A model generated the notes under the pieces. The model did not search any database and was not told the origin of the DNA. It was given only the letters and a program-made list of their open reading frames with translations. From contig JAEUVW010000381.1 in assembly GCA_016786525.1 (NCBI GenBank), positions 1 to 7,841 on the forward strand: a stretch of 7,841 nucleotides of DNA, given 5' to 3'. This DNA comes from Chitinophagaceae bacterium. Lineage in GTDB: Bacteria > Bacteroidota > Bacteroidia > Chitinophagales > Chitinophagaceae. Position numbers and translations under genes: made by a program. Below are positions 1 to 4,096 of the stretch, piece after piece; the stretch's first letter is position 1; each line of letters begins with the position of its first letter.

Positions 1-112
1 TGTAGTACTCTGCAGAAACAGCAAAAGTCAACTGATCGTGTACAACCCCGTACAGGCCTGCGACCAATGGACTCAGCAACAGAATCAAAACAAACGCCCT
101 GAATTTTGTCAT
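1..112 (-). CDS. Putative small membrane protein, N-terminal part (gene runs off the left edge)
   Basis: Reading the minus strand from the ATG at 112-110 gives 37 codons without a stop, beginning MTKFRAFVLILLLSPLVAG and continuing with LYGVVHDQLTFAVSAEYY. Residues 5-21 are hydrophobic and form a signal anchor or first membrane helix, so the product is probably in the inner membrane. The segment G-L-Y-G-x-x-H-D-Q-[LI]-T followed by S-x-E-Y-Y resembles, from memory, the start of a widespread uncharacterised small membrane protein family; I know no function for it. The gene is divergent from pyrD across a 74-nt spacer. A TAnnTTTG box ends 5 nt before the start codon. The C-terminal part lies outside the window, so length and topology cannot be judged. 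Confidence 0.65.
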   Translation of the reverse strand, partial: MTKFRAFVLILLLSPLVAGLYGVVHDQLTFAVSAEYY

Positions 113-117
113 CGATA

Positions 118-125
118 CAAATATA
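118..125 (-). promoter_or_regulatory. Bacteroidota -7 box (TATATTTG) for the minus-strand membrane protein gene
   Basis: Read on the minus strand, this matches the TAnnTTTG consensus of the Bacteroidota primary sigma factor. Only 5 nt separate it from the ATG at 112, so transcription would begin at or next to the start codon. No TTG is seen at the -33 position, so the support is the -7 box and its placement. Confidence 0.4.
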
Positions 126-172
126 ATTAAACCAGGGACCTCGTTGCCTTCCTCCACGATCAAAAATCCGGC

Positions 173-180
173 TATCTTTG
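173..180 (+). promoter_or_regulatory. Bacteroidota -7 box (TATCTTTG) for pyrD
   Basis: This is an exact TAnnTTTG match that ends 6 nt before the pyrD ATG at 187. The expected transcription start would fall on or next to that ATG, giving a leaderless or nearly leaderless mRNA. The nearest upstream TTG (144-146) is 26 nt away, too far for a normal -33 element, so this is a half-supported promoter. Confidence 0.45.
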
Positions 181-186
181 CGGCTT

Positions 187-1215
187 ATGTACCCGTTAAT
201 CCGCAAAATACTGTTCCGCCGCGACCCGGAGGAAGTGCATTACTGGGCAATGTCCAGGCTGCAGGCCGCTTACCGCAACCCTTTGCTGCGCAAACTGATG
301 CGCAGCATGTTCTCCTATAAAGACAAATCGCTGGAACGTACCCTGTGGGGCATTAGCTTCCCGAACCCGGTAGGGCTTGCTGCAGGTTTCGATAAAGATG
401 CCCGCTGGATCAATGAACTATCCTGCCTGGGTTTCGGTTTTGTAGAGATCGGCACCGTGACCCCGCTGGCACAGCCCGGCAATCCCAAGCCGCGCCTGTT
501 TCGCCTGCCGGCAGACCAGGCCGTCATCAACCGCATGGGCTTTAACAATGAAGGCGCAACAGCAGCAGCACAGCGGCTTGCCCGGCCGCATGAGCGGATC
601 ATCGTGGGCGGCAATATCGGCAAGAACAAGGATACACCGAATGAAAATGCCATCGATGATTATGAAAAAGCATTCCTGGCCCTGTACGAGGTCGTCGACT
701 ATTTTGTCGTGAATGTCAGCAGCCCCAATACACCCGGCCTGCGCGCCCTGCAGGACAAAGAACCCCTGACGCGCATCCTGAACCGCCTGCAGGACCTCAA
801 CAAAACAAAAGGGAAAAACAGGCCCATCCTGCTCAAGATCGCTCCCGACCTGACAAACGAACAACTGGACGATATCATCAGCCTGGTAGAGGATACCGGC
901 ATACAAGGCATCGTGGCTACCAATACCACCATTGACCGCAGCAACCTGAACAGCGATACGCAAATGGTAAGCGATATCGGGGCCGGCGGCCTGAGCGGCA
1001 AACCCCTGCGCAAACGCGCTACAGAAGTAATCCGGTATATCCACGAAAAAAGCAAAGGAAACATCAGGATCATCGCAGCCGGAGGCATCTTTACCGCTGC
1101 CGATGCACAGGAAAAACTGGATGCAGGAGCCTCATTGGTACAGGTGTACACCGGCTTTATCTATGAAGGACCGGCAATTGCGTCGAACATCTGCAAACAG
1201 ATTAAAATCAGTTAA
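187..1215 (+). CDS. pyrD: Dihydroorotate dehydrogenase (quinone), class 2
   Basis: This enzyme oxidises dihydroorotate to orotate with FMN and passes electrons to the quinone pool, the fourth step of UMP synthesis. The 342-residue product has the class 2 layout: an N-terminal helical extension (about residues 1-45) that in this class docks on the membrane, then the TIM barrel. Visible motifs are GLAAGFDKDA (63-72), NRMGFNN (115-121), NVSSPNTPGLR (176-186) with the catalytic base Ser179, GGLSG (267-271), the phosphate-binding GGI (299-301) and YTGF (321-324). I chose the ATG at 187 because family members start M-Y-x-x-I-R; the in-frame TTG at 178 lies inside the -7 box and would add only MRL. 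It is the first gene of a same-strand group with the four-helix-bundle gene and trmD. Its codons are GC-rich. Confidence 0.96.
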   Translation: MYPLIRKILFRRDPEEVHYWAMSRLQAAYRNPLLRKLMRSMFSYKDKSLERTLWGISFPNPVGLAAGFDKDARWINELSCLGFGFVEIGTVTPLAQPGNPKPRLFRLPADQAVINRMGFNNEGATAAAQRLARPHERIIVGGNIGKNKDTPNENAIDDYEKAFLALYEVVDYFVVNVSSPNTPGLRALQDKEPLTRILNRLQDLNKTKGKNRPILLKIAPDLTNEQLDDIISLVEDTGIQGIVATNTTIDRSNLNSDTQMVSDIGAGGLSGKPLRKRATEVIRYIHEKSKGNIRIIAAGGIFTAADAQEKLDAGASLVQVYTGFIYEGPAIASNICKQIKIS

Positions 1216-1245
1216 TTTTTAATGGTTAATGGTTAATTTTTAATG
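1211..1245 (+). repeat. 14-nt direct repeat and 7-nt tandem repeat after pyrD
   Basis: GTTAATTTTTAATG occurs at 1211-1224, overlapping the pyrD stop codon, and again exactly at 1232-1245. Between them GGTTAAT is repeated in tandem at 1224-1230 and 1231-1237. The block is very AT-rich compared with pyrD and sits just before the ribosome-binding site of the four-helix-bundle gene. Confidence 0.85.
1221..1245 (+). repeat. Left arm of a 25-bp imperfect inverted repeat flanking the four-helix-bundle gene
   Basis: This arm pairs with 1609-1633: aligned by hand against the reverse complement of that arm, 20 of 25 positions match. An 11-bp core is perfect (AATGGTTAATG at 1221-1231 against CATTAACCATT at 1609-1619, in another register). 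The arm ends directly before the AGGAG of the gene. Confidence 0.7.
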
Positions 1246-1250
1246 AGGAG
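1245..1250 (+). promoter_or_regulatory. Shine-Dalgarno-like GAGGAG before the four-helix-bundle gene
   Basis: GAGGAG lies 3 nt before the ATG at 1254. Purine-rich sites like this are not seen in front of pyrD, trmD or rplS here. It supports the 1254 start, and its presence only on this gene fits a separate origin. Confidence 0.5.
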
Positions 1251-1253
1251 ATT

Positions 1254-1607
1254 ATGAAGGAGAATCTGGTAAAAACCAAATCATTTGAATTTGCATTAGA
1301 GGCCATTCAACTTTATAAACTACTGCTCAGTAAAAATGAATTTGTACTGTCCAAACAATTTTTACGGGCCGCAACAAGCATCGGTGCCAACGTAGAGGAA
1401 GCAGATGCTGGCCAGTCCAAAAGAGATTTCATTGCCAAAATATCTATTGCCAGCAAAGAAGCCAGGGAGGCGAACTATTGGTTAAGATTACTGAAAGCAT
1501 CCGGCTTCACTGATTTTAAATTTGAAGAACTGACCCGAAAGTCGGAAGAACTGATTCGAATACTGACCGCCATTGTTAAAACAGCTCAATCCAACAGCAG
1601 GAATTAA
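1254..1607 (+). CDS. Four-helix-bundle protein, 23S-rRNA intervening-sequence (S23) family
   Basis: The 117-residue product is a typical member of the S23 / four-helix-bundle family, known from intervening sequences in 23S rRNA genes and from many loose copies in Bacteroidota; the Avd proteins of diversity-generating retroelements are related. Family signatures seen are K-S-F-x-F-A (9-14), L-S-K-Q-F-L-R-A-A-T-S-I-G-A-N-V-E-E-A (32-50), G-Q-S-K-R-D-F (53-59), S-K-E-A-R-E (67-72) and Y-W-L-R-L-L (75-80). It is soluble with no membrane segment, and its cellular role is unknown. The gene is about 40% GC by hand count, against about 65% in sampled lines of pyrD, and has its own Shine-Dalgarno site. 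It is bracketed by an imperfect inverted repeat and separates two housekeeping genes. No reverse transcriptase, rRNA or variable repeat is present, so a retroelement role is not supported here. Confidence 0.93.
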   Translation: MKENLVKTKSFEFALEAIQLYKLLLSKNEFVLSKQFLRAATSIGANVEEADAGQSKRDFIAKISIASKEAREANYWLRLLKASGFTDFKFEELTRKSEELIRILTAIVKTAQSNSRN

Positions 1608-1608
1608 G

Positions 1609-1633
1609 CATTAACCATTCAACATTAATCATT
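1609..1633 (-). repeat. Right arm of the 25-bp imperfect inverted repeat
   Basis: This arm is made of two near-identical 11-mers, CATTAACCATT (1609-1619) and CATTAATCATT (1623-1633), separated by CAA. It starts 1 nt after the stop codon of the four-helix-bundle gene and ends 6 nt before the trmD ATG. As an inverted copy of 1221-1245 it encloses the gene almost exactly. Confidence 0.7.
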
Positions 1634-1639
1634 CCCCGA

Positions 1640-2323
1640 ATGAGAATAGACATTATCTCCGTCGTACCCGACCTGCTGAACAGCCCTTTTGCCCACTCTA
1701 TTATGAAACGGGCACAGGCCAAAGGCTTGCTGGAAGTGGTGGTGCACAACCTGCGCGATTACACACCTTATAAACATGCCCAGGTAGACGACTACCAGTT
1801 TGGCGGCGGGGCAGGCATGGTGATGATGCCGGAGCCACTGGCCATCGCCATCGAAACCCTGCAAAAAGACAGGCCGTACGATGAGGTCATCTTTATGACG
1901 CCTGACGGCCCTACCTGGAACCAGAAAGCCGCCAATACCCTGTCGCTGAAGCAAAACCTGATGATTATCTGCGGGCATTATAAAGGTATAGACCAGCGCA
2001 TACGCGACCATTATATTACCATGGAGGTCTCCATAGGCGACTATGTGCTGAGCGGGGGCGAACTGGCCGCAGCGGTGCTCGTCGATTCCATAGGCCGCCT
2101 GATACCAGGAGTACTGAACGACGAGACTTCTGCCTTGTCGGACTCTTTCCAGGACGACCTGCTTTCGCACCCGGTGTACACGCGCCCTGCCAATTTCAGG
2201 GGCTGGGAGGTGCCGGAGGTGCTGATGTGCGGCGACCCGAAAAAGGTCGAAGCCTGGCGCTATGAGCAGGCCCTGAAACGTACCGAAGAGCGCCGGCCGG
2301 ACCTGTTGCAGCATGAAGAATAG
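1640..2323 (+). CDS. trmD: tRNA (guanine-N1)-methyltransferase
   Basis: TrmD methylates N1 of G37 next to the anticodon, using S-adenosylmethionine, and prevents +1 frameshifting; it works as a cytoplasmic SPOUT-family dimer. The 227-residue product has the start MRIDIISVVP, FGGGAGMVM (54-62), the knot region with CGHYKGIDQR (111-120) and EVSIGDYVLSGGEL (129-142), and SDSF...YTRP (167-183). Arg153 and Asp168 line up with the catalytic Arg154 and Asp169 of the E. coli enzyme. The C-terminal tRNA-binding domain ends with the expected W-R-x-E-Q-A-x-x-R-T-x-x-R-R-P-D-L-L pattern. There is no Shine-Dalgarno site. rpsP and rimM, its usual upstream partners in many bacteria, are not here; rplS follows, but with its own promoter. 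Confidence 0.97.
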   Translation: MRIDIISVVPDLLNSPFAHSIMKRAQAKGLLEVVVHNLRDYTPYKHAQVDDYQFGGGAGMVMMPEPLAIAIETLQKDRPYDEVIFMTPDGPTWNQKAANTLSLKQNLMIICGHYKGIDQRIRDHYITMEVSIGDYVLSGGELAAAVLVDSIGRLIPGVLNDETSALSDSFQDDLLSHPVYTRPANFRGWEVPEVLMCGDPKKVEAWRYEQALKRTEERRPDLLQHEE

Positions 2324-2361
2324 GCTACTTTTTCAGGCAACAATATTTAATTAAAAATAAA

Positions 2362-2392
2362 TTTGCCAATTGACAGAAAAGCCCTACTTTTG
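2362..2392 (+). promoter_or_regulatory. Bacteroidota promoter for rplS (TTTG, 19 nt, TACTTTTG)
   Basis: TTTG at 2362-2365 and TACTTTTG at 2385-2392 are separated by exactly 19 nt, the consensus arrangement for the Bacteroidota housekeeping sigma factor (TTTG at -33, TAnnTTTG at -7). Transcription should begin near 2397-2399, giving a leader of about 15 nt before the ATG at 2414. The surrounding spacer is AT-rich. Confidence 0.85.
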
Positions 2393-2413
2393 CATTCCTA
2401 AAATTTAGTAACA

Positions 2414-2785
2414 ATGGACGCTACAGTATTCGTACACCAGCAATTGACCGCAAACAAAACTTTCCCTGCCTTTAAATCAGGTGATAATATAACTGTAAAC
2501 TACAAGATCATTGAAGGCGCTAAAGAGCGTATCCAGTCTTTCAAAGGTGATGTGATCAAACGCCAGGGTACAGCATTTACACAAACATTCACTGTCCGTA
2601 AAATTTCTGACGGTATCGGTGTTGAACGTGTATTCCCATTGTATTCTCCCAACATTGAGTCTATCGTCCTGAACAAATCAGGTCGTGTACGCAGGGCTAA
2701 ATTGTACTACCAGCGCGAACGCAGCGGTAAAAGCGCCCGTATCAAAGAAAAGAAAAGGGCGGTACAGGCTCCTGTTAAAAAATAA
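2414..2785 (+). CDS. rplS: 50S ribosomal protein L19
   Basis: L19 is a component of the large ribosomal subunit located at the interface with the 30S subunit. The 123-residue product has the typical core: F-K-S-G-D-N-I-T-V near residue 20, then R-I-Q-S-F-K-G-D-V-I and T-F-T-V-R-K-I-S, then G-V-E-R-V-F-P-L-Y-S-P-N-I-E-S-I, and near the end G-R-V-R-R-A-K-L-Y-Y with G-K-S-A-R-I-K-E. A basic tail (KKRAVQAPVKK) follows, as in many Bacteroidota. No Shine-Dalgarno site precedes the ATG, and the leader is short and A/T-rich. A consensus promoter lies upstream and a strong intrinsic terminator downstream, so it can be transcribed alone, with some read-through from trmD. Confidence 0.98.
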   Translation: MDATVFVHQQLTANKTFPAFKSGDNITVNYKIIEGAKERIQSFKGDVIKRQGTAFTQTFTVRKISDGIGVERVFPLYSPNIESIVLNKSGRVRRAKLYYQRERSGKSARIKEKKRAVQAPVKK

Positions 2786-2806
2786 GAGCAAGAGATATTT
2801 GTGTGT

Positions 2807-2839
2807 AAAAAGCTGTAAGTCATCTTACAGCTTTTTTTT
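2807..2839 (+). terminator. Intrinsic terminator after rplS, probably bidirectional
   Basis: AAAAAGCTGTAAG (2807-2819) and CTTACAGCTTTTT (2824-2836) form a perfect 13-bp stem with a 4-nt loop TCAT, and the T run extends to 2839. The left arm begins with five A, so on the minus strand the same hairpin is followed by five T. It can therefore end both rplS and the convergent minus-strand gene. Confidence 0.93.
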
Positions 2840-2893
2840 ATTGGGGTATCAGTCCATATTTCAGAATTATTGTCCCCCTGCGGCTCGCTAAGA

Positions 2894-3130
2894 TCAGAAA
2901 AAAGCATTCAGGCGGTCGCCTTTCAGCGCCCTGAGGTAGCGTGTGTACAATTCGATCAGGATATGTTTGTGACCGCGGTACAGAAAAGATTCGGAAGCGT
3001 ATTTGTACATATTCTCTTTAGACTCCCCTTTTGGAAAATGAGGATCATGCGCCACGATGTTTGCCAGCAAGGCATAATCGTTTGCTTCATGCAAAAAGAA
3101 AAATACATATTCGTAGAAGGAGCGCTCCAT
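2894..3130 (-). CDS. Small YozE/SAM-like domain protein
   Basis: From the ATG at 3130-3128 this gives 78 residues beginning MERSFYEYVFFFLHEANDYA. The pattern S-F-Y-x-Y at the N-terminus, then L-A-x-x-V-x-x-D-x-x-F-P-K (22-34) and a helical second half ending L-I-E-L-Y-x-x-Y-L resembles, from memory, the YozE SAM-like (UPF0346) family, small helical proteins of unknown function known mainly from Firmicutes. This is a profile-style match by eye and could be coincidental. A longer in-frame start exists at 3166, but the added 12 residues are G-rich and unlike the family, and a -7 box lies between the two starts, which favours 3130. The gene converges with rplS, and no partner follows it. There is no signal peptide or membrane helix, and no Shine-Dalgarno site. 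Confidence 0.6.
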   Translation of the reverse strand: MERSFYEYVFFFLHEANDYALLANIVAHDPHFPKGESKENMYKYASESFLYRGHKHILIELYTRYLRALKGDRLNAFF

Positions 3131-3134
3131 AGTA

Positions 3135-3166
3135 CAAAGGTAGGCCCCCACCCCGGTGTTAAACAA
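3135..3166 (-). promoter_or_regulatory. Bacteroidota promoter for the YozE-like gene (TTG, 21 nt, TACCTTTG)
   Basis: On the minus strand TACCTTTG (3142-3135) is an exact TAnnTTTG box, and TTG (3166-3164) lies 21 nt upstream, slightly longer than the ideal 19. The box ends only 4 nt before the ATG at 3130, so the transcript should start at the initiation codon. Confidence 0.55.
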
Positions 3167-3246
3167 GGGAAATTTCCACGTTTTTTTGAAAATTTATATA
3201 TTTAAAATAATACAGTAAATAAATTTAAAATGCAAATTATTCTCTT

Positions 3247-3606
3247 TTATATTACAACCCTGCTTTCTCCATTCATTTTGACCCCATCTGAAAACTGCGG
3301 CGTGACCAGGTGCTCCTGCGCCTGCCCGATATTGGCCAGGTAGTTGATCAGGGTTTTGATCTCGCCCTGCAAGGCATATTGTGCTTCAGCAGCTTTTGTC
3401 CCGTTGAGCATATCGCGGATACTAAAGGTATTCAACAGCATCTTCTTGATCGCAAGCTCTTTGGGGTACATCTTATTGCATTGCCCCAATATAGATTTGT
3501 ACTGGCTGAAAAATATAAACAAGCCGCCCTTTTCTTCCTCAAAGGAAACGCTTTGGGTGACATAGTATAAGGTGTTGAGTTTTTCAACAATCTGTTTCTG
3601 GTTCAT
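3247..3606 (-). CDS. Hypothetical protein, 119 residues
   Basis: I do not recognise this protein. From the ATG at 3606-3604 it reads MNQKQIVEKLNTLYYVTQSV and stays rich in helix-forming residues. There is no signal peptide, membrane segment or known catalytic motif, and the single Cys is in G-Q-C-N-K-M-Y. The C-terminal part carries Q-G-E-I-K-T-L-I-N-Y-L-A-N-I. An upstream extension to 3684 would overlap the preceding gene and is rich in R/K/W/C, so 3606 is the better start. It lies 13 nt after the stop of the minus-strand gene at 3620-3853, so the two are probably co-transcribed. It ends in a 116-nt AT-rich spacer before the YozE-like gene. A small soluble helical protein is all that can be inferred. 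Confidence 0.7.
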   Translation of the reverse strand: MNQKQIVEKLNTLYYVTQSVSFEEEKGGLFIFFSQYKSILGQCNKMYPKELAIKKMLLNTFSIRDMLNGTKAAEAQYALQGEIKTLINYLANIGQAQEHLVTPQFSDGVKMNGESRVVI

Positions 3607-3619
3607 TTTATGGTTGATT

Positions 3620-3853
3620 TTAATGGATTGAGAGACTTTTTTCCTGCAGTACCCGGTCCAGCAGCCGGGCAATCTTCTTTTCACGCAGGGGCGTTTTGCT
3701 CCTTACCCAGACCAGCACCTCCTCATTAGCTTCGCGAAACATATCCAGCACATCATGCTCGGGTATATTGTGAAACATTTTGAATATAGCGGTAAAGCCA
3801 TACGGGGCATAGCGGTGCAGTTCATCGATAAGCATACATTGCGACATGATCAT
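3620..3853 (-). CDS. Hypothetical protein, up to 77 residues
   Basis: I do not recognise this protein. It begins MIMSQCMLIDELHRYAPYGF and ends LLDRVLQEKSLSIH. It contains F-K-M-F-H-N-I-P-E-H-D-V-L-D-M-F-R-E-A-N-E-E, which looks like two amphipathic helices, followed by a basic stretch (R-S-K-T-P-L-R-E-K-K). There is no membrane segment or signal peptide. Three possible starts (3853, 3847, 3835) cannot be told apart, because no Shine-Dalgarno site is visible. It is the first gene of a two-gene minus-strand unit, 13 nt ahead of the 119-residue protein, and is divergent from ileS. No clear promoter was found; CAATACTA at 3873-3880 is a one-mismatch -7 box on this strand. Confidence 0.6.
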   Translation of the reverse strand: MIMSQCMLIDELHRYAPYGFTAIFKMFHNIPEHDVLDMFREANEEVLVWVRSKTPLREKKIARLLDRVLQEKSLSIH

Positions 3854-4096
3854 TGGTATAGGAATTAGAATACAATACTACCGCTGGCTCCCGGGACAGG
3901 CCGAAGAAAAACACTCGCTTGGCTTGTGCTTTTTTGCAAACGGCTTGTTAACGAACTGTCGGAGCCGTATTGCAAGGCTATTCATCCGGGCCCGCCCTGT
4001 AAAGAGATCGGTAAAATGAAGGCCTGTGCGTGCAGAAATAATGAATTGTCGAATGATCTTTCTACCTTCGCGCCTCGTTTATTAAGGATCTTAGCG
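3854..4096. other. Spacer between the divergent hypothetical gene and ileS
   Basis: The 243 nt hold the leader of ileS and the promoter region of the minus-strand unit. The ileS frame is open back to a GTG at 3926, but the 57 extra residues are Cys-rich, low in conserved character and unlike any synthetase N-terminus, so I read them as non-coding. No exact TAnnTTTG box was found on the plus strand; TACCTTCG at 4063-4070 is a one-mismatch candidate without a matching -33 element. No T-box-like leader or terminator hairpin is apparent. Confidence 0.5.
4083..4088 (+). promoter_or_regulatory. Shine-Dalgarno site TAAGGA deciding the ileS start
   Basis: TAAGGA ends 8 nt before the ATG at 4097, a normal spacing. 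It supports 4097 over the further-upstream in-frame GTG (3926) and ATG (4016). Confidence 0.55.

Larger units (their letters stand above)
1221..1633. mobile_element. Candidate hitchhiking cassette: inverted repeat, four-helix-bundle gene, inverted repeat
   Basis: The unit is about 413 bp. It carries a single gene of lower GC with its own ribosome-binding site, and imperfect inverted repeats border the gene within a few nucleotides on both sides. If it were removed, only 11 nt (1216-1220 plus 1634-1639) would remain between the pyrD stop and the trmD ATG, a normal within-operon spacing. It encodes no transposase, so any movement would need help in trans. Target-site duplications are not obvious. 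The cassette reading is inference; the repeats and composition are visible. Confidence 0.45.

Noticed and set aside
178..186. In-frame TTG start adding MRL to PyrD
   Set aside because: The TTG is part of the TATCTTTG -7 box, so the transcript should begin after it; family members begin at the following M-Y-x-x-I-R.
418..1044. Long minus-strand open frame inside pyrD
   Set aside because: It is fully covered by a confidently identified gene; the stop-free antisense frame is explained by GC-rich codon use, and the product has no recognisable motif.
1254..1607. Avd-like accessory protein of a diversity-generating retroelement
   Set aside because: The fold family is related, but there is no reverse transcriptase, template/variable repeat pair or target gene in the window; the sequence looks like the common S23 type.
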